From positions 1-64,000 of the forward strand of contig NZ_CP159256.1 of assembly GCF_040438645.1 (NCBI RefSeq): DNA of 64,000 bases. Direction: 5' to 3'. Positions 1-7,819 of this stretch are shown here, in pieces; within the stretch, counting starts at the first letter, position 1, and the number at the start of each line of letters is the position of its first letter. The notes beneath the pieces are model-generated. The model worked only from the letters and a program-made list of their open reading frames with translations, did not search any database and was not told where the DNA came from. Source of the DNA: Mesorhizobium sp. WSM2240. GTDB lineage: Bacteria > Pseudomonadota > Alphaproteobacteria > Rhizobiales > Rhizobiaceae. Position numbers and translations under genes: made by a program.

Positions 1-1209
1 TTGGCTACGCCGAACCTGTCAGAAAAAAGGGACGTCCCATTGACGCTGCGCGATCTGATTATGTCGGATGCCGACGAACTTTCGCGCCAATTGCAGGCGC
101 ACCAGCTTCGCATATTTCCTCCGACCTCGAACAAGACGATCCGACTTTTCTCACCAGCCGAGGCTGCGGACTTCATCGGAATCCACGAAGGATATCTACG
201 GCAAATCGTCGCCGAGGGGCATGGCCCCGCGCCGTTGCCCAACGGTCGCCGGCTCTATTCGGTGGACGATATCGAACATTTGCGCCGAGTTCTCGACGAG
301 GGCGGGAAGGGCACTCCGAAATATGTCCGGCATCGCCGTAACGGCGAGAAACTGCAAATCATCAGCGTGATGAATTTTAAGGGCGGATCTGGAAAGACAA
401 CCACATCCGCGCATCTGGCGCAGTACCTCGCCTTGCGGGGATACCGCGTCCTGGCTCTCGATCTGGATCCGCAAGCCAGCCTCTCTGCCTTGTTTGGGCA
501 TCAACCGGAACTCGATGTCGGGGAAGGGGAGACGCTTTATGGAGCGATCCGCTACGATGAGAGCCGCCGCCACATTTCTGAGATCGTTCGCGCCACCTAT
601 ACACCGGGCCTGCACGTCGTGCCTGGAAATCTCGAACTTATGGAGTTTGAGCACACCACCCCAAGGGCGCTCGCCGATCGCAAACAAAGCGACACCATGT
701 TCTTTTCGCGGATCGCGGAATGTCTCTCTGACATTGAAAGCGCTTATGACGTGGTGATCATCGATTGCCCACCGCAACTGGGCTTTCTCACGCTCTCAGC
801 ACTCTGCGCCGCAACAGCCGTGCTCATAACCGTTCATCCGCAGATGCTTGACGTCATGTCGATGAGCCAGTTCCTCCACATGACGTCGGATCTCCTTGCG
901 GTCGTGGAGAATGCGGGTGGCAGCACCGAATATGACTGGATGCGCTATCTCGTGACCCGGTACGAGCCGAATGATGGCCCGCAAAGTCAGATGGCGGGGT
1001 TCATGCGCTCAATCTTCGGTCAACGGGTGCTCGAAAATTCTATGTTGAAATCGACCGCTGTCTCGGATGCCGGCCTCACCAAGCAAACTCTTTATGAAGT
1101 CGAAAAGAGCGCGTTCACGCGGGGCACCTATGAGCGGGCGCTCGAATCTCTGACCCTTGTGAATGGAGAAATCGAGGGCCTTATCCGCGGAACATGGGGA
1201 CGAAAGTAG
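1..1209 (+). CDS. repA: RepA, ParA-type plasmid partition ATPase
   Basis: This is the first gene of a repABC operon. RepA ATPases segregate the plasmid together with RepB bound at parS, and they repress their own operon. The 402-residue length is typical. An N-terminal helix-turn-helix-like region (about 45-100) precedes the deviant Walker A motif KGGSGKTT (127-134), the A' motif LDLDPQAS (153-160) and the Walker B-like VVIIDCPPQ. The start is TTG at base 1, so the promoter and any upstream parS lie outside the window; a slightly earlier start cannot be excluded. repB follows 4 bases after the stop. The family call is firm. Confidence 0.96.
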   Translation: MATPNLSEKRDVPLTLRDLIMSDADELSRQLQAHQLRIFPPTSNKTIRLFSPAEAADFIGIHEGYLRQIVAEGHGPAPLPNGRRLYSVDDIEHLRRVLDEGGKGTPKYVRHRRNGEKLQIISVMNFKGGSGKTTTSAHLAQYLALRGYRVLALDLDPQASLSALFGHQPELDVGEGETLYGAIRYDESRRHISEIVRATYTPGLHVVPGNLELMEFEHTTPRALADRKQSDTMFFSRIAECLSDIESAYDVVIIDCPPQLGFLTLSALCAATAVLITVHPQMLDVMSMSQFLHMTSDLLAVVENAGGSTEYDWMRYLVTRYEPNDGPQSQMAGFMRSIFGQRVLENSMLKSTAVSDAGLTKQTLYEVEKSAFTRGTYERALESLTLVNGEIEGLIRGTWGRK

Positions 1210-1213
1210 GTTC

Positions 1214-2239
1214 ATGGCCCGCAAGAATGTCTTTGAGGTTTCACCAGAGCGGGCAGGGGCCGCCGGCGTCGAACCAGCTCGTGCGCCCCTAGCCCGGCCG
1301 CTATTGGGCCTTGAAAGGCCGTTAAGGCCCGCCAGCCCTGTTGGCGCAATCTCTCAATCTCTGGAAAACATCAATTCTCGCGCGCACCGCGCCGAAGAAA
1401 TCGAGCGGAAGCTTGCCGAAGGCCATACCATCGTGGAACTCGAACCCGATCTGGTGGACGGCTCCTTCGTTCCCGACCGCCTCGAGGTCGATCCCGATGA
1501 TGCTTCCAGCCTCGTTGCTCAGATCCGCGAACACGGCCAGCAAGTGCCAATTCTGGTGCGGCCCAATCCCGAACTGGAAGGCCGCTATCAGGTCGCCTAC
1601 GGCCACCGACGCCTGGCCGCCGCCAAGGAACTCGGTCGTAAGGTAAGAGCAGTCGTCCGCAACCTGACCGACGAACAACTCATCGTGTCGCAGGGGCAGG
1701 AAAACAACGCCCGCACCGATCTGTCATTCATCGAGCGGTCGTTCTTTGCTGCCCGCCTTGAGGATAAGGGCTTCTCCCGCGATACCATCATGGCATCCTT
1801 GGGCGTCGACAAGGCTGCCTTGTCGCGAATGATCGCGCTGATAAGGCGATTGCCGCCAGAGCTCATCGAGGCGGTGGGCCCATCGCCGGCATTTGGGCGC
1901 CAGCGCTGGGCCGAACTGGCTGATCTGCTCGACGAGAAAGGCAAGCGGGCCAAGGCCCTCAAGCTCATCGGCGACCAGGATTTCTCCACCCAAAAGAGCG
2001 ATGCTCGGTTCCAGGCAGTCTATGACCTGCTGAAGGTGCAGCGGCAAAAGCCGCAGACTGAGGCTTGGAAGGCTTCAGATGGTACCCGTCCAGTCAGGAT
2101 CGTCGAGACCGAAGAAAAGGTCTCGATCGTCTTCGACAAAATCGTTGAACCGGAGTTTGGGCCGTTCGTGCGTCAGCGCCTGCAAGGGCTCTACGACGAA
2201 TTCAAGGCCGGTACACCCAGAAACGAACCAGGAGACTAA
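1214..2239 (+). CDS. repB: RepB, ParB-type centromere-binding protein
   Basis: This is the second gene of repABC. RepB binds parS and works with RepA in partition and autoregulation. The ATG at 1214 gives 341 residues; an upstream in-frame start at 1163 lies inside repA and is less likely. The ParB/Srx-like domain includes AYGHRRLAAAKELG and the QGQENNARTDLSFIE segment, followed by a helix-turn-helix (about FSRDTIMASLGVDKAALSRM). The gene is nearly contiguous with repA, so it is cotranscribed. It ends 157 bases before repC, the usual place for the antisense ctRNA. Confidence 0.96.
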   Translation: MARKNVFEVSPERAGAAGVEPARAPLARPLLGLERPLRPASPVGAISQSLENINSRAHRAEEIERKLAEGHTIVELEPDLVDGSFVPDRLEVDPDDASSLVAQIREHGQQVPILVRPNPELEGRYQVAYGHRRLAAAKELGRKVRAVVRNLTDEQLIVSQGQENNARTDLSFIERSFFAARLEDKGFSRDTIMASLGVDKAALSRMIALIRRLPPELIEAVGPSPAFGRQRWAELADLLDEKGKRAKALKLIGDQDFSTQKSDARFQAVYDLLKVQRQKPQTEAWKASDGTRPVRIVETEEKVSIVFDKIVEPEFGPFVRQRLQGLYDEFKAGTPRNEPGD

Positions 2240-2248
2240 CCAGCAAAA

Positions 2249-2283
2249 GAAAAAGGCCCCCGAACGTTGCCGCCGCGGAAGCC
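2249..2283 (-). terminator. Intrinsic terminator of the ctRNA
   Basis: On the minus strand GGCTTCCG pairs with CGGGGGCC (8 pairs, two of them G-U) around a 13-base loop, followed by TTTTTC. It sits just past the repB stop and ends the antisense transcript. The same bases on the plus strand lie in the repC leader. Confidence 0.75.
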
Positions 2284-2298
2284 CTTCTCAAGTTTCGC
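2250..2298 (-). ncRNA. incA: Antisense counter-transcribed RNA (ctRNA) of repABC
   Basis: In repABC plasmids a roughly 50-60 nt antisense RNA from the repB-repC gap pairs with the repC leader and lowers RepC synthesis, setting copy number and incompatibility. Here the minus strand shows a perfect TTGACA -35 box, a 17-base spacer, GATTCT as -10, and a hairpin followed by a T-run about 50 bases downstream. The 5' end (about 2298) is estimated from the -10 position. Location and size match the family; no expression data are available. Confidence 0.8.
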
Positions 2299-2304
2299 AC
2301 CCTG

Positions 2305-2334
2305 AGAATCCCATTTCCGCGAATCACTGTCAAG
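2305..2334 (-). promoter_or_regulatory. ctRNA promoter
   Basis: On the minus strand, TTGACA (complement of 2329-2334) and GATTCT (complement of 2305-2310) are separated by exactly 17 bases. The -35 is perfect and the -10 weak. It faces away from repC, as expected for the antisense RNA. Confidence 0.7.
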
Positions 2335-2396
2335 AGTCATAAGCGTCATTTTTCGGCGACCGGATTTCTTTTGCCTAATCGAAGGCAGACGAAACG

Positions 2397-3602
2397 ATGG
2401 AAACGCATACCTCAACGACGCCCTTTGGGCGGCGGTCAATGACGCTCGCCATGTTGGCTGCTCAAAACGATGCGAAAGATATCCCGGAGGGCACGGTCGC
2501 CGACAAATGGCAGGTCTACCGCGACCTGTGCGAGGGCAAGCGCATAATTGGCGTTGGCGACCGCGCTCTGGCAGTTCTGAATGCATTGTTGTCCTTTTAC
2601 CCCGACAGTGAACTGAGCGGAGAGAACGGGTTGATCGTGTTCCCTTCCAATGCCCAGCTGTCCCTCAGGGCGCACGGGATGGCCGACGCGACCCTCCGGC
2701 GGCACTTGGCGGCGTTGATTGATTGCGGACTCATCACCCGTCGGGACAGTCCGAACGGCAAGCGATACGCGCGCAAGCATAGGGGAGGGGAGATTGAGGA
2801 AGCATTCGGCTTCTCCCTGGCTCCACTCCTGGCGCGTGCACATGAGTTCGCGCAAGCCGCCGAGCGTGTGCGTGGCGACAACCGGGCGCTGAGACTTATG
2901 CGCGAGCGGATTACGTTGCATCGCAGGGATATCCAGAAGCTGATCGAGGCCGCCGTCGAGGAAGACGTGCCCGGCAACTGGCAGGCCGTCTGGGAACGCT
3001 TCAGGGCCGTTGTGGAGGCAATACCCCGAAGAGCAACTGTTGCCGACATGGAGCCGATTGTAGGCAACCTGGTCGCGATCCACGAGGAGGTGGATAAGCT
3101 GCTGGAAATTCATTTAAATTCTACGAATCTAAGCGGCAATGAGTCCCAAACAGAGCGGCAGCATTCTAATTCAAACACCGACTCCACTTTTGAATTTGAA
3201 CCTGCTTTGGAAAAAAGCGGGGCGACGGTCGAGCCAAGAACTCGGGAGGCCGAGAAACCGAAAGGCTATCCGCTGGGGCTGGTGCTGAAGGCCTGCCCCG
3301 AAATTGCGGATTACGCGGTCGAGGGAATTGGCAATTGGCGCGATTTCATGGCGACGGCGGCTCAGGTGCGCGGTTATCTCGGCGTGTCGCCGTCCGCATA
3401 TGAGGACGCCTGCCATGTTATGGGACAGGAAATCGCAGCAATCGTGATCGCCTGCATTCTACAGCGGGCGCAGCACATCAATTCGGCCGGCGGGTACCTG
3501 CGGGCGCTGACGGAGAAGGCGCGGGGAGGGGAGTTTTCGGTCGGGCCGATGCTGATGGCGGCGCTCAAGGCCAATGGCGCGACAGCAAGGATGGCGGGAT
3601 GA
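2397..3602 (+). CDS. repC: RepC replication initiator
   Basis: RepC is the only repABC product strictly required for replication; it binds and opens an origin inside its own gene. The 401-residue protein has the usual N-terminal winged-helix region (about 60-160, including ADATLRRHLAALIDCGLITR). A low-complexity Asn/Ser/Thr/Glu linker (about 235-290) follows, then the conserved C-terminal domain ending HINSAGGYLRALTEKARGGEFSVGP. The ATG at 2397 follows a purine-rich leader opposite the ctRNA. The gene is intact. Two decayed copies of its 3' end lie just downstream. Confidence 0.96.
   Translation: METHTSTTPFGRRSMTLAMLAAQNDAKDIPEGTVADKWQVYRDLCEGKRIIGVGDRALAVLNALLSFYPDSELSGENGLIVFPSNAQLSLRAHGMADATLRRHLAALIDCGLITRRDSPNGKRYARKHRGGEIEEAFGFSLAPLLARAHEFAQAAERVRGDNRALRLMRERITLHRRDIQKLIEAAVEEDVPGNWQAVWERFRAVVEAIPRRATVADMEPIVGNLVAIHEEVDKLLEIHLNSTNLSGNESQTERQHSNSNTDSTFEFEPALEKSGATVEPRTREAEKPKGYPLGLVLKACPEIADYAVEGIGNWRDFMATAAQVRGYLGVSPSAYEDACHVMGQEIAAIVIACILQRAQHINSAGGYLRALTEKARGGEFSVGPMLMAALKANGATARMAG
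3107..3203 (+). other. Candidate origin of replication (AT-rich tract inside repC)
   Basis: Bases 3107-3203 form a conspicuous AT-rich island (for example ATTTAAATTC and TTTTGAATTTGAA) within otherwise GC-rich repC. It encodes the linker between the two RepC domains. In studied repABC plasmids oriV maps inside repC at such an AT-rich stretch, so the role is assigned by analogy. Confidence 0.6.
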
Positions 3603-3862
3603 CGATCGCCAATTGCGCAGTTTATCGATTGGCGCCTAAGCGTGAGAATGCGGCCTTTCGATCGCTTGTGGCACCGATGCTCATGTCGGCGCGACGGGCC
3701 GAGCATATTTCAAGTTCGGGTGGCTATCTTCGCAGTCTGACCGACAAGGCGAAGGCTGGGCAGTTTTCCATCGGTCCTGCCTGCATCGTGCAGCGGGCGC
3801 CGCATATCAACTCGGCCGGCGGCTATTTGCGGGCGCTCACCGAAAAGGCGAGGGCAGGGTGA
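3599..3862 (+). pseudogene. Two decayed extra copies of the repC 3' end
   Basis: An ORF overlapping the repC stop (ATGA) encodes 87 residues that repeat the RepC C-terminus twice. Copy 1 (about 3694-3778) reads AEHISSSGGYLRSLTDKAKAGQFSIGP-like and copy 2 (about 3785-3862) reads RAPHINSAGGYLRALTEKARAG and stops. Both resemble the repC segment at about 3459-3558, and copy 2 is the closer match. Neither has an initiation domain, so these are most simply remnants of recombination between repC alleles. A short translated peptide is possible but unsupported. Confidence 0.75.
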
Positions 3863-3879
3863 CTTTTGTGCCGGAAAGC

Positions 3880-3907
3880 TTGCAAACAGCGAGGCTTGCC
3901 CTATATT
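3880..3907 (+). promoter_or_regulatory. Probable promoter of the first Xre/RES module
   Basis: TTGCAA (3880-3885) and TATATT (3902-3907) are separated by 16 bases and lie about 30 bases ahead of the antitoxin start. Antitoxins of this class normally bind their own promoter, but I see no perfect palindrome here. Confidence 0.5.
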
Positions 3908-3938
3908 CTGCCTTACGGATGGGACAGATGGTGAGACA

Positions 3939-4352
3939 ATGGTAACGCTTGCGAAGAAGTCGGCAAGATCAGCCCATAGCGCAACGGCAGGTGATGAGAC
4001 ATTGATCCTGACGTTCATGGACAAGTCAGGCGCGATCGCGACCGAGCGGGTCGCCGACAGCTTCGGTATGTCCAAGACGCAACTGGCCGAAACCGTCGGA
4101 CTCGCCCGGGAATCGCTTTACAAGGCGGCGCGGAATCGTACGCCGAAGACCCAGACGCGCATCAAGGAAATGCTGGAAATCATCAGCCGGGTGACGGAAT
4201 GGGCGGGCGGCAAGGAACAGGCGATGGCCTGGTACCGAGCCCAGCCGATCCCGGCATTCGGCGGCAGGACGGCGGAAGCGCTGGTCAAGGAGGGCAAGGC
4301 CGGTGCCGTTCGTGACTATCTCGACCATCTCGCCCTCGGTGGCTTTGCTTGA
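3939..4352 (+). CDS. Xre/MbcA/ParS-family antitoxin
   Basis: This is the 137-residue antitoxin of a RES-Xre pair. An N-terminal helix-turn-helix-like segment (about 38-65, VADSFGMSKTQLAETVGLARESLYKA) is followed by the C-terminal DUF2384 toxin-binding region, with typical GGKEQAMAWYRAQPIPAFGGRTAEALVKEG and AVRDYLDHLALGGFA elements. Antitoxins of this family block the RES active site and autorepress. The gene overlaps the toxin by four bases (TTGA), implying translational coupling. Its place beside repABC suggests a plasmid-maintenance role. Confidence 0.88.
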   Translation: MVTLAKKSARSAHSATAGDETLILTFMDKSGAIATERVADSFGMSKTQLAETVGLARESLYKAARNRTPKTQTRIKEMLEIISRVTEWAGGKEQAMAWYRAQPIPAFGGRTAEALVKEGKAGAVRDYLDHLALGGFA

Positions 4353-4867
4353 GGTTTGAAGGAACCTGCTATCGCGCGCACGACCCGCGCTGGTCCTTCA
4401 AGCCGATCTCAGGCGATGGCGCGGCCATTCGCGGAGCGCGCTTCAATCCAAAAGGTGTGCCCACGCTTTATCTGGCGCTCAGCATCATGACGGCGGTGAA
4501 GGAGGCCAATCAGGGTTTTGCCCACCGCATCGATCCGTGCGTGCTCTGCTCCTACGACGTCGACTGTGAAGACATCGTGGATCTGAGGACAGCGGAAGGC
4601 CAGGAGGCGGCGGCGATTAGCGGTGACGACATGGCCTGCGCCTGGATGGATTTTTTGGCCGAGGGCGAGCGGCCACCGTCCTGGGCTATCTACGAGCGGC
4701 TTATCCGGCGAGGAACGGCCGGGATCCTGGTGCCAAGCTTTGCGCCCGGGGCGGAAGGAACCGATCAAAACCTGGTGCTTTGGAATTGGAGCAGCAGCCT
4801 GCCACACCAGGTCGAAGTGATCGATCCGAGCGGACGGCTGCCGCGCAATCAGCTTTCCTGGCGCTGA
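4349..4867 (+). CDS. RES-domain toxin (NAD-degrading type)
   Basis: This 172-residue RES-domain protein partners the upstream antitoxin. Characterised relatives (MbcT, ParT) attack NAD+ or ADP-ribosylate targets. The hallmarks are visible: the N-terminal YRAHDPRW motif, GARFNPKGVPTLYLALS with the conserved R and Y, and the late serine region (LVPSFAPG) before LVLWNW. The start is TTG at 4349 inside the antitoxin stop, so expression probably depends on translation of the antitoxin. The gene looks intact. Confidence 0.88.
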   Translation: MRFEGTCYRAHDPRWSFKPISGDGAAIRGARFNPKGVPTLYLALSIMTAVKEANQGFAHRIDPCVLCSYDVDCEDIVDLRTAEGQEAAAISGDDMACAWMDFLAEGERPPSWAIYERLIRRGTAGILVPSFAPGAEGTDQNLVLWNWSSSLPHQVEVIDPSGRLPRNQLSWR

Positions 4868-4888
4868 ACGAACGACTGAAAAGCGCTC

Positions 4889-4992
4889 GGACGATCAGCC
4901 GCGCGGCCCTTCAGAGCGTGCGTTCGGCGTCGTTATAATAGTAGGAGGCCTGCTGCACCGAGCGGTGCTGCGACTTCCGGCAGCGGAATCGC
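4889..4992 (-). pseudogene. Duplicated 3' fragment of the neighbouring integrase
   Basis: About 105 bases closely repeat the last ~115 bases of the recombinase at 5213-5330, including codons for QHRSVQQASxYYNDAERTL with the catalytic Tyr. The copy lacks an internal 12-base stretch present in the intact gene. The DNA between the copies (about 5000-5210) holds no gene I can name. This is the trace of a recombination or tandem-duplication event at the integrase end. Confidence 0.75.
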
Positions 4993-5211
4993 AGGCGGCA
5001 TTGCCTGCAAGCGAAGGAGTCACTCGGGACCAGCTCGTGCACGGTTTCGCTGGCCTTCACGGGCGAATTCACCCGCTTCTCCGACCTGGTGGAGGAGCAC
5101 CATTTGCCGGAACGGTATGAGTAGGCGGGCGACACTGTCCCCCTCCGGTCGCCGCGCTTTGGCCGGCCAGAGCGATTCCTATCACGCACCCAGTTGCAGT
5201 TGTCTTTAGTC

Positions 5212-6411
5212 TCAGACGATCACCCGCGCCGCCCGTCCGAGCGTTCGTTCGGCGTCGTTGTAGTAGTTTGAGGCCTGCTGCACCGAGCGGTGCTGCGACT
5301 GCTGCATGGCTTCCGGCAGCGGAATGCCGCGGCGGGCGGTTTCGGTGAGATAGCCGGAGCGCAGGCCGTGGGGTGAGAAGGCTTGCGGGTCGAGCCCGGC
5401 CTCGGCGACGCGGCGTTTTAGGATCAGATTGACCGCCTGCGGGGTCAGTGCGCGTTTTTCCAGATTTCCCCAGCGGTCGATGCCGCGAAATACCGCGCCT
5501 TCCGAAATGCCCGACCGGGTTAGCCAGTCCTTCAAGGCAAGCACCGGCCGGCCGACCAGCACGACATACGCGTCAGTGTCGGCCTGCGTGGTCTTGGTGC
5601 GGCCGAGTCGAATTCTCAGGCAGGAGAGTTTTGGCCCGTCCGGATCCTTCGGATCGAGGGGAACGGGTTCTTCCTGGGTAAGTTGTTCGAGGCGCAGCGA
5701 CGAAACCTCGCTGCGGCGCCGGCCGCCGGAGGCGAAGGCCAGGAGCAACAGGGCGCGGTCGCGGGCATCGACCAGTTTTTCGCCGGCACAGGCTTTCAGC
5801 AGCGCGGACAAAATATCGGCGGTCACTGCCTTTTTGCTCTTGCGGCCGCGCGGCCGGGCGCTGGCGCGCGCCGCCAGCTTTATCGCGCTCTGCAGGCCCG
5901 GCGCATTGAACTTTCCGCGCAAACCGCGCCATTTGGTCAAGGTCGACCAGCTCGATAGCCGTCGGCGCACGGTGGATGGGGCATGCGGGCCATCAACGCG
6001 CAACAGCCCTTCGGCCTTCAGCTCGGCCGCGACATTGGCGGGCATGCCGTGCGTCGGATCGGTTTCGCGTTTTGCGGAATCCCACAGATGGTGCGCGACG
6101 AATTTGATCAGCAGCGCTTCCGGCGCCGGCCAGGGCAGGGGGTTTCCCGTCGCCGCCCGGCACCAGGCCTCGAGATAGCCGAGATCGGAGGCGAGCGCGC
6201 GCAGAGAATTCTCACCGATGCCTTCTTTCGCCAGGTGCCGCAGCGTGTCGACGTCGTCGTCGGTCAGAAGCGTGGCCAGAAAATCGCGGCGGTCGAAGGG
6301 CAACACGGAATCGAGCGCGTCGAGCGCTTCGGCCCGCCGCGCCACCAGTTCTCTGTCCGGGCGGCCGACGGCGCGGGCAGGGGGTGTTTTTGGCATCGAG
6401 GCGTGTTCCAT
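5212..6411 (-). CDS. Tyrosine recombinase/integrase
   Basis: This 399-residue site-specific recombinase has an N-terminal SAM-like core-binding domain (about 50-185) and a C-terminal catalytic domain. Visible catalytic elements are the first Arg in SGGRRRSEVSSL, the HGLR box (FSPHGLRSGYL), the second His in SQHRS, and the nucleophile region ASNYYNDAE near the C-terminus. It lies between two RES toxin modules, and its 3' end is duplicated downstream. It could resolve plasmid multimers or mobilise the local block; no attachment sites are recognisable by eye. Confidence 0.9.
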   Translation of the reverse strand: MEHASMPKTPPARAVGRPDRELVARRAEALDALDSVLPFDRRDFLATLLTDDDVDTLRHLAKEGIGENSLRALASDLGYLEAWCRAATGNPLPWPAPEALLIKFVAHHLWDSAKRETDPTHGMPANVAAELKAEGLLRVDGPHAPSTVRRRLSSWSTLTKWRGLRGKFNAPGLQSAIKLAARASARPRGRKSKKAVTADILSALLKACAGEKLVDARDRALLLLAFASGGRRRSEVSSLRLEQLTQEEPVPLDPKDPDGPKLSCLRIRLGRTKTTQADTDAYVVLVGRPVLALKDWLTRSGISEGAVFRGIDRWGNLEKRALTPQAVNLILKRRVAEAGLDPQAFSPHGLRSGYLTETARRGIPLPEAMQQSQHRSVQQASNYYNDAERTLGRAARVIV

Positions 6412-6486
6412 GCCGGTTTTTGCGGCCGCTGCGGCCGTGCTTTGCGCCGATTCTAGCGGTTTTGCGCCGCGAAATCCATCACTATC

Positions 6487-6503
6487 GATAAGAGGTACTT
6501 ATC
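6487..6503. promoter_or_regulatory. Inverted repeat between integrase and DUF1612 gene
   Basis: GATAAG and CTTATC flank a 5-base centre (AGGTA) in the divergent intergenic region, about 75 bases upstream of the integrase start. It is a possible operator for either gene, with no partner identified. Confidence 0.35.
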
Positions 6504-6593
6504 ACTAGTGTCTTTTGTCCCGGAGAAAGCCCCCTGCAAGTCGACTAAAGCGCGCGCTAGATGGACTAACGCGAATCAGCTACAAGAAAAACA

Positions 6594-7719
6594 ATGGCTT
6601 ACGACATCGATTTGTTGTCCCTCGGCACGCTCTTCGCGCCCGTCGCGAAGGCGACCGAGGTTTTGGCCCCGCCTCGACGAGCGGCTGGCGCGCTCGCCCG
6701 TCCGTGACGGTTTTGTCGAGCGCCAACACTTTGCCGACGCGACCGCCGCGCTGTGGCTCGAGGGGGAACTCGTCCATGTCGAGGACCTCGTGTTGCACGA
6801 CGCCCACATGGACATCCGCACCCCGACTCACGAACTCACCCGGGCGCATGCCGTCTTACGCGCCCGCCGGAAAATTCTGTCGAATAAGTCGAACTGGGCG
6901 CTCGGCCGCGACGGGTTTTTGGCCCTCACCGGCCGCGGCGCGTCGGACGTGGAGGGACAGAAAAGCCGGGAAGGGGAGGGGGTTTTTGCCCCGGAAAGGG
7001 ATATTGATGAGCCGGTTGAGTCGGGCGAGCCGGACCTGCTGGCTGAAGAATTCGCCGAGATCGATAACCTGTTGGCGCGGTCATCGAAGATTTTGAGCGG
7101 CGCCGAGGTGCCTGCACGAAAAGAGGAGACGTCACTACGTGACCGGCCGGGCCTGGTCTACGATCTCGACTGGAATGAAGAAGATCGGCTCGCCGAATGG
7201 CAGGCCGTGCTTGCCGAGACGCGCGAACTGCCGTCGGTGCTGCGTGCCGCGATCCTGCTCGAGGCCTGGACCGAGATCGAGGTGCTGCAGCACGCCGCCT
7301 GGCTCGGGCCGCTGTTTTGCGCCGCGCTGCTGAGGCAGGAGGGGCTTGCCGGGCACCATCTCGCCTGCCTGCATCGCGGCGCCAAGAATATTCCGCGCGA
7401 GCGAAGGCGAGCACGCAGTCGCGGCGATCGATTGTTGGCCTTTGTCGATGCCATTCACGAGGCGGCATACGCCGGGCTGAAGGAGCATGACCGGCTGGTG
7501 CTGGCGAAAACCCAGATGGAGAGGCGGCTGCGCCATCGCCGCGCCAGCTCGAAACTGCCCGACCTAGTCGAACTGGTCCTCTCGCGTCCCCTGGTTTCCA
7601 CCGGCATGATCCAGGACAGGCTAAAAGTCTCGAAGCAGGGCGCGCTCAACCTCGTCGGCGAGCTCAGCCTGCGCGAGATGACGGGGAGGGGAAGGTTTCG
7701 CGCGTGGGGAATTGTGTGA
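6594..7719 (+). pseudogene. DUF1612 / RHE_PE00001-family protein, frameshifted
   Basis: This family is common on Rhizobiales plasmids near repABC and has no known function. The family-like start MAYDIDLLSLGTLFAP begins at 6594 in one frame. The body LDERLARSPVRDGFVERQHF onward continues in the next frame. Removing one C from the CCCC run at 6667-6670 restores a continuous reading (VLARLDERLARSP) of about 374 residues. The C-terminal third holds a winged-helix-like segment (LVELVLSRPLVSTGMIQDRLKVSKQGALNLV), suggesting DNA binding. Either a real frameshift or a homopolymer error would explain it. A longer start at 6508 in the second frame encodes unrelated low-quality sequence. Confidence 0.8.
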
Positions 7720-7762
7720 TCGACCGTCGTCAGGTAGGTTTCCGCCAACTTTACGAAATTAT

Positions 7763-7796
7763 CGAACTTGACGAACTTGCAATCTGTGCCCACATT
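7763..7796 (+). promoter_or_regulatory. Repeated box and possible promoter ahead of the second RES module
   Basis: Two adjacent 9-base repeats, CGAACTTGA (7763-7771) and CGAACTTGC (7772-7780), follow a weaker third copy (CGAAATTAT). They overlap a TTGACG -35 candidate (7768-7773), with CACATT 17 bases on. This fits an autoregulatory site for the antitoxin; the -10 is poor. Confidence 0.4.
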
Positions 7797-7819
7797 GGTG
7801 GAAACAGGAGGTTGTCGTC

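Noticed and set aside
3459..3862. Tandem repeats behind repC as a CRISPR-like or iteron array
   Set aside because: Only three copies, of gene-fragment length and reading as RepC protein; they are not short identical repeats with spacers.
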